Origin: Haloarcula rubra
GTDB lineage: Archaea > Halobacteriota > Halobacteria > Halobacteriales > Haloarculaceae
DNA length: 64,000 nt
Assembly: GCF_019599465.1 (NCBI RefSeq)
Contig: NZ_RKLR01000003.1
Span: 434,001-498,000 of the forward strand
Reading direction: 5' to 3'
The notes under the pieces were generated by a model. It did no database searches and was not told where the DNA came from. It was given only the letters and a program-made list of their open reading frames with translations. Every line of letters begins with the position of its first letter. The first letter of the stretch is position 1. Positions 1-8,956 of this stretch are shown here, one piece after another. The translations under genes were made by a program, and so were the position numbers.

Positions 1-308
1 TCTCCGCCGATGCCGGCGGTGACGCCGGTGGCGAACAGCGCCGCGATTGCGATGACGGTGGGTACCAGCGCGTAGACGAACCCGATGGCGAACACCTTCA
101 GGCCGTCGACGAGCATCGGGCCCCAGTCGTCGAACGCCGGGGGTTCCTCGACGCCGTCTATCACGTGCCGGAGCGTCCGGGCGAGGTAGCCGAAGACGAG
201 GAACGTCGGGACGAGCAGGAAGCTAAAGACCAGTAGTAGACCGCCGACGACGACGTTCTTGACCGCGCTGTCGCTGTTCCGTGGGTAGTTTAGGGCTTCT
301 TGAAACAT
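1..308 (-). CDS. DUF4013-type membrane protein, 3' part cut off by window edge
   Basis: An ATG at 308 opens a minus-strand frame that runs off the left edge, so about 102 N-terminal residues are visible. They begin MFQEALNYPR and continue into a hydrophobic segment (about residues 20-45), the motif GYLARTLRHV, an acidic linker containing FDDWG, and a second hydrophobic segment near residue 75. This order (short N-terminus, helix, GYLxRxLR, FDDWG, helix) is typical of DUF4013, a multi-spanning membrane family of unknown function common in haloarchaea. No function can be assigned. The gene is transcribed away from the neighbouring rqcH. Confidence 0.75.
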   Translation of the reverse strand, partial: MFQEALNYPRNSDSAVKNVVVGGLLLVFSFLLVPTFLVFGYLARTLRHVIDGVEEPPAFDDWGPMLVDGLKVFAIGFVYALVPTVIAIAALFATGVTAGIGG

Positions 309-413
309 TGTTGGCTCCCGAGACACGGACGGGGTGTCGTCCTGTCCGTACGGCGCCCCGCGTCTCTACACGTATACTACGACCGACAAGTATATGAAGC
401 TGCGTGAGCCGTG

Positions 414-2549
414 CTACTCCTCGACCATTCGGCTCCCGCCCGGGGGGAGGAACTCCTGAATCTTGTCGGGGCTGGCGACTTTCCGGACGAACGTCTCGTC
501 GGCGAAGCGTTCCTTGAACTCCCGATAGAGCCGCTTGGCGATGTCGTTCTGGGCGTACTGGCCCGGTTCGACGGTGATACTCGTCGCGGCGTGCGGGCGG
601 ATTGCGGCGGGCGGACCGCCGACGACGTGGGTCCGGTCCTCGCAAGTGATACCGATGGCGACGCCGACCGGCGTGTCCTCGAAGTAGGTCCGGTCGCCGC
701 GGACGGCGAACCCACCCTTCTCCAGATACTCGCCGCTCTCGGGCGTCTTCGACACCTGCTCCGGGTCGACCATGTACACGTCGCCAGCGAACTTCCCGTC
801 CTTCCAGACCGAGGAGTACGAGACGGCGAACTTCGCCGCTTCCTCCAGTGAGGAGTCCGGGAAGTCGACTTCCTTCGCGGGTTCGCTCGGCCCCGTCGCC
901 TTCAGCACCGTGACCGGGCCGCCGTGGGCCTGTGCGTGGAAGAACTTGTCACCCCGCTCGCAGTACTTCTGGACGAGTTCCTCGTTGTCGTCGGCGTCCC
1001 GGCCGCCGATGACGAGGTAGCCGTCGGAGGTGTGGAACCAGCGGAACTGTTCGTACCACTGCTCGTTGTTGCGGATGGGGATAGAGGGCTCGGAGAGCCA
1101 GTCGGTGGGTTCGTCGTCGTCCTCCTCGTCCGGTTCCGGGGCCGTATCGGTGTCGTCGGCCTCCCACTCCTCGCGGCGCTGTTTCACGGCTTCGAGGTCC
1201 TCGCGCGTGTCCTCGATGGCCGCCATCGCGCCCTCCTTCTTGCCCTCGATGCGCTTGGCCTCCTGATACAGTTCGTCGGCGTTCTTCTCGACGCCGGTGT
1301 TGGCGTCGACGGTGACGCGGGTCCCGTCGACGTCGAGCGTGACGGTCCCCTCGCTGCCGTCGAGGCCGACGACGGCCTCCGCTTCGGGGATGCCTCGTTC
1401 CGCGCCCGTCTCGAAGGTGGCCTCGATTTCCTCCCAGGGCACGTCGTCCTCGCGGGCCTGCTGGACCGTCGACAGCACCTCGTCGACGAGGTCGTAGCGA
1501 GCGTACAGCAGTTCCGCCTTCTCGCGTTCGGCCTCGGCGTCGGCCTCGAAGTCCTCGATAGCGCCCTGCTGTTGCTGGATGATGTGCTCGTACTTCGAAA
1601 TCTCCGCCTCGAAGTCGGGGCGCTGAGTCTCGCCGCCCTCGACCTCCTGCTCCCGCTGGAAGTTGAAGAAGTAGTCGTCCAGTGCGTCGTTGAACGATTC
1701 GAACGCCTCGCTGTATCGGTGTTCGTACTCCTCCAGCGGAACGGGCGTGACGTCGACGCGCTGGCGGTTCTCCTCGGTGTCCTCGCTCCCTTCGGGCGTG
1801 TCGTAGTACACCCGTGGGTCGAGGTCACCCTCGCGGAGACGGGTACCCAACTCCGAGACGATGTCGTAGAGCCGTTCGAGTTGTTCGTCGGTCACCTCCT
1901 CGACGGGGACGTTGTAGTCGATGTCCGCCCGCGTACACAGTTCCTCCCCGTAGAGGCCCCCGAAGTTGAGTTGGGTCGCCAGCGTCCGGACGATGTCCGA
2001 GTCGGAGTCGCGGATGCGGGCGACGAACCCCTCGTAGTCGACGGTCAGGGGGTTGAACCGCGCCGACGGGAACTCGTAGGGCGTCCCGGGCGCGACGGTG
2101 CGTGACTTCAGACGGACCGTCTCCAGACAGTCGACGACCTCACCGTACTCGTCCAGCACGGCGACGTTGCCGTCGCCGAACAGCTCCGCGACGATGGTCG
2201 TCGACCCGTCCTCGCGGTCGAACTCCAGTTCGACGATACGGTCGAACTCGAACTGCTCGACGCGGACGAGGTCCGCCCCCGACAGGCGGTTCCGGAGCAT
2301 CATCGCGAAGTCCGGCGGCCGGCCCGGGGCGTCCGGGACGTGTTCGGCCGCCGCGACGTGGGCGCGCTTGACGTCACCCACCTCGATGATGAACTCCACC
2401 CGCCCGCGGTCGAAGTCCCGCATCTTCAGTCGGACGAGGTCGTCCTCGGCGTAGAGGTAGGCCTTGTCGAGTTTCGCGCCCTCGTAGTCGGCGAGTTCGC
2501 CCTCGAGGGCCGCGAGGTCGACGCTCGTCAGTTCCCGCTTCGTGTCCAT
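414..2549 (-). CDS. rqcH: Ribosome-rescue factor RqcH (NFACT/Rqc2 family)
   Basis: This 711-residue protein has the NFACT layout: an N-terminal NFACT-N domain (about 1-230, with FAMMLRNRL near residue 85 where the family has its tRNA-contacting D/R region), a helix-hairpin-helix/coiled-coil middle rich in Glu and Arg (about 300-480), an acidic linker, and a C-terminal NFACT-R domain (about 540-650, WYEQFRWFHTSDGYLVIGGRD). Family members bind obstructed 50S subunits and recruit tRNA to add C-terminal tails that mark stalled peptides for degradation. The ATG at 2549 was chosen because the upstream part of the open frame reads in a shadow frame of the next gene and is not halophile-like. The length is normal for the family. 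Confidence 0.9.
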   Translation of the reverse strand: MDTKRELTSVDLAALEGELADYEGAKLDKAYLYAEDDLVRLKMRDFDRGRVEFIIEVGDVKRAHVAAAEHVPDAPGRPPDFAMMLRNRLSGADLVRVEQFEFDRIVELEFDREDGSTTIVAELFGDGNVAVLDEYGEVVDCLETVRLKSRTVAPGTPYEFPSARFNPLTVDYEGFVARIRDSDSDIVRTLATQLNFGGLYGEELCTRADIDYNVPVEEVTDEQLERLYDIVSELGTRLREGDLDPRVYYDTPEGSEDTEENRQRVDVTPVPLEEYEHRYSEAFESFNDALDDYFFNFQREQEVEGGETQRPDFEAEISKYEHIIQQQQGAIEDFEADAEAEREKAELLYARYDLVDEVLSTVQQAREDDVPWEEIEATFETGAERGIPEAEAVVGLDGSEGTVTLDVDGTRVTVDANTGVEKNADELYQEAKRIEGKKEGAMAAIEDTREDLEAVKQRREEWEADDTDTAPEPDEEDDDEPTDWLSEPSIPIRNNEQWYEQFRWFHTSDGYLVIGGRDADDNEELVQKYCERGDKFFHAQAHGGPVTVLKATGPSEPAKEVDFPDSSLEEAAKFAVSYSSVWKDGKFAGDVYMVDPEQVSKTPESGEYLEKGGFAVRGDRTYFEDTPVGVAIGITCEDRTHVVGGPPAAIRPHAATSITVEPGQYAQNDIAKRLYREFKERFADETFVRKVASPDKIQEFLPPGGSRMVEE

Positions 2550-2608
2550 GTCGGTGGCTGTCGGCGCCGACGCAAAGGCCTGTCGGGACCGACGGACGAG
2601 GGGGCCGG

Positions 2609-3646
2609 TTACGCGAGTTCGTCGGCGATGGCCTCGCCGGTCTCGAGCCCGTTCCGCACCGCCGCGTGCAGGCGGGGTTCGTCGGCCACCCAGTCGCCGG
2701 CGAAGTAGAGGTCGTGGTCCGTGGCGCCTGCCAGTTCGGCGTGGTCGACGGTGGCTTCCGGTTGGGCGTACCGCCAGTGCTGGTAGTCCGTCCAGTCGGG
2801 GTCGGTGAGCCGGTCGTCGGCCACCAGACCCGCGGTTCGCTCGGCGATGGCCGAGAGTATCCGGTCGGGGTGCTCGTCGTAGTTGGCGACCGACCACGGC
2901 TCGTTCATCTGGACAACCAGCAGCGACTCGCCGTCGGGGACGTGACCGTCCTTGCACTCCTCGCGGGCGACCCACCCGACGTCGTGGTCCTTGTCGGTGT
3001 TGACCGCGCCGTACCACGGGACGTCGAGTTCGAACGGGTAGTGGAAGACCCCCGTGACGACGGTCCGATACGGCACCGAGGCGATGGTCTGTCGGAAGTC
3101 CCGGCAGTCGTCGTGGTCCCACCGCGCCTGTCCGAGGAGGTCCGCCGTCTGGGGGGCCGGCGGCGTGAGGAGGACGGCGTCGAACTCGCCGCAGTCCGTC
3201 TCCTCGGCGTCGACGATTCGCCACCCGCCGTCCGCCCGGTCGAGCGTCTCGACGCGGACGCCGTTGTGGACCGTCGCGTCCGTCTCGGCGAACAGGCGCT
3301 TCGCGAGTTGCGTGATGCCGTCCTCGTAGGTCCACTTGTGGTCGTCCGCGTCCCGGCCCTCGTGGATGCCGCCGCTCCGCTCGAAGGCGTGAATCGGGTC
3401 CTCGACGTCGACGAGGCCGTCTGTCGGGAGCGTCTCGGTCACCAGTTCCGTGACCCGGGCGTCGTCGTCCTTGAGGTAGTTCGCCCCGTACTCGTAGGTG
3501 CAGTCGTCTTTGCGTCGCGTAGCGGCCCGGCCGCAGACGCCACGGCTCTTCTCTAAGACCGTCACCTCGACGGGCGCGTCCCTGAGGGCGTACGCGGCCG
3601 CGGCCCCGGCCGCTCCGGCGCCGACGATTGCCAGCGTCGTTGTCAT
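2609..3646 (-). CDS. FAD-dependent oxidoreductase, renalase/amine-oxidase-like
   Basis: The 345-residue protein starts with a Rossmann dinucleotide-binding fingerprint (VGAGAAGAAAAYAL, about residues 8-21), followed by an acidic strand end and Lys-Ser-Arg-Gly, as in amine-oxidase-fold flavoproteins. The C-terminus carries the second FAD-contact motif, LYFAGDWVAD followed by an Ala/Gly-rich helix. The overall size and the single-domain layout match renalase-like FAD oxidases. Substrate cannot be inferred. It lies 59 bp upstream of rqcH on the same strand and may be cotranscribed with it, though no functional link is apparent. Confidence 0.82.
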   Translation of the reverse strand: MTTTLAIVGAGAAGAAAAYALRDAPVEVTVLEKSRGVCGRAATRRKDDCTYEYGANYLKDDDARVTELVTETLPTDGLVDVEDPIHAFERSGGIHEGRDADDHKWTYEDGITQLAKRLFAETDATVHNGVRVETLDRADGGWRIVDAEETDCGEFDAVLLTPPAPQTADLLGQARWDHDDCRDFRQTIASVPYRTVVTGVFHYPFELDVPWYGAVNTDKDHDVGWVAREECKDGHVPDGESLLVVQMNEPWSVANYDEHPDRILSAIAERTAGLVADDRLTDPDWTDYQHWRYAQPEATVDHAELAGATDHDLYFAGDWVADEPRLHAAVRNGLETGEAIADELA

Positions 3647-3714
3647 ACTCGAACGGAAGGTCGGCGCGAGTAAATAACCACCCCCACACGGGAGAGGGAG
3701 CCGCTGTCGTTCGG

Positions 3715-4425
3715 TTAGACCCGGCCAGCGAGCGCGTGAAGCGCGTCGTCACCGTCCGCGACCAACGGGTCGCCGTGGCCCATCGCCGCGATTTCGAACG
3801 GCGGGATTCGCGCAGAGAGGTCCGCGACACTCCGGCGGAGCAGGTCCATGTCGTAGGAGTCGCCCCAGAAGGGCGTCGTCAGACCGCCCTCGTCCTCCCA
3901 GACGAGGTCACCGAGGAACGCCGTCGAGGCCGCCGCGTGGTGGTAGACGACGTGGCCCGGGTTGTGCCCCGGCGTGTGGTAGGCGGTGAACCCGCCGATA
4001 GCGTCGCCGTCTTCCACCGGTTCCAGCGCGAGGTCGGGCAAGGGGAACAGCCGTCTGCTGGCCCGGTGGAACAGCCCCTTGTGGTGGAGCAATTCGGGGT
4101 CCACGTGCCCGGAGAGCAGTTCGAGGTCGTCGCTCCCGACGGCGACCGGCCCGTCGAACTCGGGGACCAGTCGGTTCAGCCCGCCGACGTGGTCGAGGTC
4201 GTAGTGAGTCAACAGGACGCGGTCGAGGTCGGCGGGACCGAAACCGACGGCCCCCAGTTCGTCGACGATGGTGGGTTCGTTCCACCACAGGCCGGTGTCG
4301 ACGAGCGTCAGTGCGTCGCTCTCGGCGTCGAGTGCACGCTCGTCGACGAGATACGCGTTCGAGGCGAGCGGTGGAATCAGACCGAGTTCGAGGAGCCACA
4401 CGCCCTCACCGAGACGACGGACCAT
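3715..4425 (-). CDS. MBL-fold metallo-hydrolase
   Basis: The 236-residue protein shows the metallo-beta-lactamase fold order. There is an early strand ending LVDTG, then the metal motif THYDLDHVGG (HxxxDH; the usual first His of HxHxDH is Tyr here but the core H-x3-DH is kept), then HTPGHNPGHVVYH near residue 150, a conserved Asp in FLGDLVWED and a late His (MGHGDPL). Members hydrolyse thioesters, lactones or phosphodiesters; the substrate is not predictable. It shares a strand and short spacing with the oxidoreductase and rqcH downstream. Confidence 0.82.
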   Translation of the reverse strand: MVRRLGEGVWLLELGLIPPLASNAYLVDERALDAESDALTLVDTGLWWNEPTIVDELGAVGFGPADLDRVLLTHYDLDHVGGLNRLVPEFDGPVAVGSDDLELLSGHVDPELLHHKGLFHRASRRLFPLPDLALEPVEDGDAIGGFTAYHTPGHNPGHVVYHHAAASTAFLGDLVWEDEGGLTTPFWGDSYDMDLLRRSVADLSARIPPFEIAAMGHGDPLVADGDDALHALAGRV

Positions 4426-4629
4426 ACACTACACAGGGTCCGGACCAGCAAAACACTGCGGAATCGTGTGTGGCTGTCCCTACCGTGGGTCGTGGTGTCG
4501 ACGCCGGTCACGCACCCGCCGTCGACGGCGCGGGCGGCCCAGCGATGGTCGATAAGGTCACACTATCGGGAGACGGCGAGGGATAAGTGCTGATTGTTTA
4601 TTGAATCTTGGTCTGTGCCACTGTACCGT

Positions 4630-5454
4630 ATGACCGACGAACAGACGTCCGGGTCGCTCTCCCGGCGCGACGTACTGCGGGCTTCCGGTGGCGTGTTCGG
4701 CCTCTCGGGGGCCACTGGGAACGCGAGTCCGTCGTTCTCTCTCACGGGCGACTGTCCAGACGCCACGACGCGGCCGGCGATGCGCGACTGCGAGGCGGCG
4801 ACGACGGCCGGGTGCACCGACGACCACCCGCGGACGAAGGAACTCAGCGACGAGGCCGCGGCGGCGCTGGACGCCGACTTCGACACCGTCGGTGCGCTCC
4901 TCGACGACGGGTTCGTCCCGTACTTCGACCTCCTGACGGACGGCGACGCCGGCGGCTGGTCCCACTGGCTGAACCCACGGTACATCGGTGACGACTCGAT
5001 ACTCGACGCGAGTCGGCCGGCCGCCGTCATGGTCGACAACAAGTGGTGGCGCCCCCTCGGCGTGATGTTCGTGGCGACGAGAGACGGAGAGCGACTCGAC
5101 GACCCGCCCGACGTCTACGGCGAGGGCGACGACGAGGACCGCTGTTCGCCGTGGCACCACCACGTCGGTCTGCCGGGGCGGTACGCGTGGTGGAAGTACC
5201 AGCAGGTGTGGGGGGACGGGGCCGACACCGGGTTCCGCCTGCCGTGCAGAACCCCCTGTATGATGCACGTCTGGACCCTTCCGAACCCGGGCGGCGTCTA
5301 CGCGCACGGCCCGCCGCCGCGGGGGAGTCGCGGCGGCCCGCCCGCCGAACCGGCGGGGTTCGAGACGACGGCGACCCCCGGCGAGGACGTACTGGGTGTA
5401 GACGTTCTGGCCGAGGAACTGCTGAACAGTAGCGTCGCAGAACGCTCCCGATAG
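4630..5454 (+). CDS. Tat-exported protein of unknown function
   Basis: I do not recognise this 274-residue protein. The ATG at 4630 is preferred over the in-frame ATG at 4594, because a TATA-like TTTATTGA lies at about 4596-4603, roughly 30 nt before it. The N-terminus carries SLSRRDVLRAS, a twin-arginine motif, with a weak hydrophobic stretch after it. The mature part is rich in Trp, His and Asp (for example SHWLNPRYIG, CSPWHHHVGLPGRYAWWKY) and has several Cys. This suggests a folded extracytoplasmic domain, possibly metal-binding, but no family is claimed. Confidence 0.6.
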   Translation: MTDEQTSGSLSRRDVLRASGGVFGLSGATGNASPSFSLTGDCPDATTRPAMRDCEAATTAGCTDDHPRTKELSDEAAAALDADFDTVGALLDDGFVPYFDLLTDGDAGGWSHWLNPRYIGDDSILDASRPAAVMVDNKWWRPLGVMFVATRDGERLDDPPDVYGEGDDEDRCSPWHHHVGLPGRYAWWKYQQVWGDGADTGFRLPCRTPCMMHVWTLPNPGGVYAHGPPPRGSRGGPPAEPAGFETTATPGEDVLGVDVLAEELLNSSVAERSR

Positions 5455-5531
5455 TGACCGGACAGACCGGCCTGAGAGAGTTTCTCTCGCCCTGAGAGGG
5501 GGTTAAGCCATCCCGTAGCCGTATGGTAGAC

Positions 5532-6185
5532 ATGAACCGGACGAATCACGGGACCGTGGGCCGACGTCGGTTTCTCGCCGCCCTCGCCGCTGGCGGAGTG
5601 ACGACGGTGGTAGCTGGCTGTCTCGGCGACGCTCCGGCCGCGACGCCGACGACGGCGCAGGACGACACGGACGCGTTGCCGACGGACAGCGGCGAGGCTA
5701 GCGGAGACACCAGTCTGGCGGGGTCCTGTGCGGCCGCCTTCGGCGACACGGACCAGCGCTACGACCCCGGCGACCGACCGCTGGTGGCGACGTTCGTCTA
5801 TCCGATGGCCGGAGCGGTGTTCGAGGAGCGGTCAAGTGACACCGAGGCAGTGACCGCCATCGGTTACGCCGCGGCCGAGGACGGACAGTACGAACAGACG
5901 CTTCGGGTCACCCAGCGTGGCCCCGTCGACGAGGAGGACGTCGGCGAACGGTACGTCCAGCGAGACGGCTGGGAGGCGGGCGGAACAGTCACGTACGACG
6001 GCGGCGAGCGAGCGGTCGCCGTCCGTCGGACCGACGACACGGCCGTCGCGTGGGTCTTCGGTATCCCCGGTTCGGACGGCACCTACGAAATCGAGGTCCG
6101 GACCGCCGTCGGTGCTGGCGACCCCTGTCCGGACACCTACGACGCCGTGTGCGAACGGGTCAGTCGGTCGTTCCAGCCTCGTTAG
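5532..6185 (+). CDS. Tat lipoprotein of unknown function
   Basis: This 217-residue protein has a twin-arginine signal (GRRRFLAALAAGG) and a lipobox-like VVAGC near residue 30, then a Thr/Asp-rich low-complexity linker typical of haloarchaeal anchored lipoproteins. The rest (about 65-217) looks like a small beta-rich domain, with Cys residues that could form disulphides (SCAAAFG and DPCPDTYDAVC). No known function. The ATG at 5532 suits a TTAAG element about 27 nt upstream better than the ATG at 5523. A small GAGAG/CTCTC hairpin (5474-5488) sits between it and the previous gene. Confidence 0.65.
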   Translation: MNRTNHGTVGRRRFLAALAAGGVTTVVAGCLGDAPAATPTTAQDDTDALPTDSGEASGDTSLAGSCAAAFGDTDQRYDPGDRPLVATFVYPMAGAVFEERSSDTEAVTAIGYAAAEDGQYEQTLRVTQRGPVDEEDVGERYVQRDGWEAGGTVTYDGGERAVAVRRTDDTAVAWVFGIPGSDGTYEIEVRTAVGAGDPCPDTYDAVCERVSRSFQPR

Positions 6186-6212
6186 GCGGGCGACACGGGC
6201 GAAGCCCGCGGC

Positions 6213-6674
6213 TCAGTCGTCGAGGAACGTCCGCCACTCGTCGCCCTCTGCCAGTGCTTTCAGCGCCGCGGCGTGGTAGTCGACGAGTCGTGCGAGTCGC
6301 CAGCGGGCGACCGGTGCCCCGAGTCGTCCGAGCGGGTCCAACGGCATCGAGAAGCGCACGTCGTCGGTCATCACGGTGCCACCGTCGACGGACGCGAAGG
6401 TGTGTTCGTGCGAGAGCGACCCGAACACGCCGTCACGCTGGACGTCTCGGAACTGGCGCGGTCGCTCGAACTCGACCACTTCGGCGGTGAGTTCGAACGA
6501 GACACCGAACTGCGGTGCCCGGAACGTCACCACGTCGCCGGGGCCGAGCAGACCGCTCCCGCGGACCGCCTCCTCGTTCGGCATCGTCGCGACGTGGGCC
6601 TCGACGTGGCGCGCGAGGTCGAACACCCGCTCACGCGGCGCGTCGATGCGGGTCTCGCGGTGGATACGCGGCAT
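6213..6674 (-). CDS. SRPBCC (START-like) family protein
   Basis: The 153-residue protein fits a single SRPBCC/polyketide-cyclase-like domain. It begins with RIHRETRIDAPRERVFDLARH, the usual first strand plus 'AP.e.VF' helix. It goes on through GLLGPGDVVTFRAPQFG and FRDVQRDGVFGSLSHEHTF, and ends in a long C-terminal helix with DYHAAALKALAEG. The family binds hydrophobic ligands or acts as coupled cyclase/transport modules; the ligand is unknown. The ATG at 6674 was chosen because the upstream extension has a basic, non-halophilic composition. It is divergent from the next gene with about 60 bp between them. Confidence 0.8.
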   Translation of the reverse strand: MPRIHRETRIDAPRERVFDLARHVEAHVATMPNEEAVRGSGLLGPGDVVTFRAPQFGVSFELTAEVVEFERPRQFRDVQRDGVFGSLSHEHTFASVDGGTVMTDDVRFSMPLDPLGRLGAPVARWRLARLVDYHAAALKALAEGDEWRTFLDD

Positions 6675-6736
6675 GCACGCACGACTCACGCCCGGAGCCG
6701 CATCGGATTTCCGACTCGCGGCCGAACGGAAGCGTG

Positions 6737-7108
6737 GTGAACCGCCTGAACCTGCTGGCCGGCGTGTGCTGTTTCGCCGGTGTGGCACTTCTCGCCGGCC
6801 TCTTCGGGCCGGCGGCCCTGACCGGCGGCGTCGGGACCACGGCGTTCGTCGGGTTCCTCGCCCTCGCCGGGTGTCTGTTCCTCGTCGCCGCGACGGAGCG
6901 TCTCCTCCGGGTCGGCGGTCGAGCGGTCGAGTTGCACGACTGTAGCGGCCTCGGCGACGTCGCGGTCGGCCTCGCTATCTTCGGTGGACTCTGGCGGACG
7001 CCGGCCGGCGTCGAGGGGACCCTCTACACGGCGCTGGTCGTTCTGGGCGGCCTGAGCGCGGTGCTGTTCGGCGTCGTCGGCCTCGCCGAGAAGCACGGGC
7101 GACTGTGA
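6737..7108 (+). CDS. Small membrane protein with about four helices
   Basis: This 123-residue protein starts at GTG 6737 (GTG 6734 is also possible). It has four hydrophobic segments, at roughly residues 5-28, 32-52, 67-85 and 95-115, with an Arg-rich loop after the second (ERLLRVGGR). No known domain was recognised. Base composition is the same as its neighbours, and it is divergent from the SRPBCC gene. Function unknown. Confidence 0.6.
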   Translation: MNRLNLLAGVCCFAGVALLAGLFGPAALTGGVGTTAFVGFLALAGCLFLVAATERLLRVGGRAVELHDCSGLGDVAVGLAIFGGLWRTPAGVEGTLYTALVVLGGLSAVLFGVVGLAEKHGRL

Positions 7109-7210
7109 GTCACGCCACCCGCTTCGGGACAGAGGACCCTCCAGCTACGCTTCCAGTCTCGTGAGTTTGCGGTCCCTGCTCGGCACGAAAACGTGGGCAG
7201 TGAGGCGGCC

Positions 7211-8875
7211 TTACTCCAGCCGCTTCGAGACGTAGGGGCCGTCCTGCACGTAGTCCAGTTTGTCGCGGTAGTACTCGCGGACGCCGATGCCGGAGATGAC
7301 CGCAATCTTCGAGAAGCCGGCGTCGCGGGCCAGTTCCTCCGCCTTCCCGAGAAGCCGCTTCCCGTACCCCTTGTGCTGGTGGTCGTCGTCGCCCGCCGAC
7401 TGGCCGAGGCCGACCGAATTCCCGTAGACGTGGAGTTCCCGGACGAGCGCGGCGTCCTGCAGTTCGCGGCGCACCGGGTCGTTCGGGAACCGCAGGCGAC
7501 AGAACCCGACGAGGACGTCGTTCTCGAAGTCCTCGAACGAGACGAAGTGTTCCGTGCCGCCACAGGCCTCGTAGGTCATGACGTCGAGGTCGACGTTCTC
7601 GGCCACCTCGTCGCTGTGGCCGGCCTCGCGACAGCGGATGCAGTCACAGGTCCAGTCGTGGTCCTCCATCTCCTTCCACGCCAACTGGCGGAGGTTGGAC
7701 TTCCAGACGCCGCCCTCGATGAAGTCCGCCGGGATGTCCCGCTGGACGCGCTGGAGGCGGGTGTACCGCGGAATCATGTCCTTGATTTCGGCGACGAGTT
7801 CGGCGGCCTCCTGGTTGCCCAGCGGGTCGAAGTCGTTCTGCTGCCACCAGTCGTAGGTGACCGTCCCCGGGACGACCAGCGTCGGGTAGATTTTGAGGTA
7901 GTCGGGCTTCCAGCGCTCCTCCGAGAAGATGCGCCGGAAGTCCTCCAGACACATCTCCTTGGACATCCCCGGTTGGCCGGGCATCATGTGGAAGCCCACC
8001 TTGAACGCCGAGTCGCGCAGGCGTCGGTTGGCGTCGATACTGGCTTGGACGCCGTGGCCGCGGTGCATCTCGCGGTTGATGCGCTCGAAGGTGGTCTGGA
8101 CGCCCACCTCGACCTTCGTCCCGCCGAGGCGGAGCATCCGGTCTATCTGCTCGGGGTCACACCAGTCCGGCTTGGTCTCGAACGTCGTCGCGACGTTGCG
8201 GACGTCGGCCGTCTCGTTCTCCGCGACGACGTCCTCGAGATAGCGGAACTCGTACTCGTCGGGGTCCTCTGCGAAGCTGACTTCTTCCGCTGGCTGAGGG
8301 TCGGCGTCGACGTCGAAGTCGTTCATCGCCTCTAAGGCCCGCTTGACGAACCACTCCTGATAGTCGTGGCTCCGGGCCGTCATCGTCCCGCCCATGACGA
8401 TGAGTTCGGCCTTGTCGACGGGGTGGCCGATTTCGCGCAGTTGGTTCAGCCGTAGCGTGACCTGTCCGTAGGGGTCGTAGTCGTTCTGTTCGCCGCGGGC
8501 GGCCGCCGGTTCGTGGCCCGTGTAGGACTGCGCCGAGGAGAACTCCGAGTCCGGGCCGCCGGGACAGTACAGACATTTCCCGTGAGGACACCGCTCGGGC
8601 GAGGTCATGATGGCGATGGGCGAGACGCCCGACGCCGTCCGGACCGGCTTGCGCTGGAGGACTTCCTCCAGCACCTCCCGGTGTTCCTGTGGGGCGTAGT
8701 CGAGCAGTTCGGAGTTCTGGGGCACCTTCGGCGCCGAGAACTCCCGACAGACGTCTATCTTCGCCGACTCCACCTCGTCGCGCTCCACCTCGCCGGCGAG
8801 GATGCGGTCGACCAGCTCCGCACACACCTGCTGGAAGGCCTCCGTCTCCTCTGGGTCCGGCGTCTCCGTGCTCAT
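7211..8875 (-). CDS. elp3: Elp3-type tRNA U34 modification enzyme (radical SAM/GNAT)
   Basis: The 554-residue protein is a two-domain Elp3. The radical-SAM part carries CPHGKCLYC (Cys96, Cys101, Cys104) for the 4Fe-4S cluster, followed by PGGP. Downstream come the conserved MGGTMTARS and HMMPGQPGMS segments. The C-terminal GNAT acetyltransferase domain (about 400-554) includes KGYGKRLLGKAEELARDAGF, the acetyl-CoA pyrophosphate loop. In archaea Elp3 works without the other Elongator subunits, making carboxymethyl-type modifications on wobble uridine. Length is normal. It is monocistronic here, with small gaps on both sides. Confidence 0.93.
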   Translation of the reverse strand: MSTETPDPEETEAFQQVCAELVDRILAGEVERDEVESAKIDVCREFSAPKVPQNSELLDYAPQEHREVLEEVLQRKPVRTASGVSPIAIMTSPERCPHGKCLYCPGGPDSEFSSAQSYTGHEPAAARGEQNDYDPYGQVTLRLNQLREIGHPVDKAELIVMGGTMTARSHDYQEWFVKRALEAMNDFDVDADPQPAEEVSFAEDPDEYEFRYLEDVVAENETADVRNVATTFETKPDWCDPEQIDRMLRLGGTKVEVGVQTTFERINREMHRGHGVQASIDANRRLRDSAFKVGFHMMPGQPGMSKEMCLEDFRRIFSEERWKPDYLKIYPTLVVPGTVTYDWWQQNDFDPLGNQEAAELVAEIKDMIPRYTRLQRVQRDIPADFIEGGVWKSNLRQLAWKEMEDHDWTCDCIRCREAGHSDEVAENVDLDVMTYEACGGTEHFVSFEDFENDVLVGFCRLRFPNDPVRRELQDAALVRELHVYGNSVGLGQSAGDDDHQHKGYGKRLLGKAEELARDAGFSKIAVISGIGVREYYRDKLDYVQDGPYVSKRLE

Positions 8876-8956
8876 CGCTGTTGTCCGAAGTCGTCGTCTC
8901 GCGCGAATAAGCGTGTCGCTCTCGCGAATCAGTCGTCCGGGTGGCGTGGCCCCGGT

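Noticed and set aside
2550-3830. N-terminal extension of the rqcH frame up to 3830
   Set aside because: The extension is an Arg-rich shadow of the FAD oxidoreductase frame. The NFACT domain starts normally at ATG 2549.
5471-5500. Strong terminator after the Tat-exported protein gene
   Set aside because: The GAGAG/CTCTC hairpin has only a 5-bp stem and is not followed by a T-tract. It is mentioned but not listed as a terminator.
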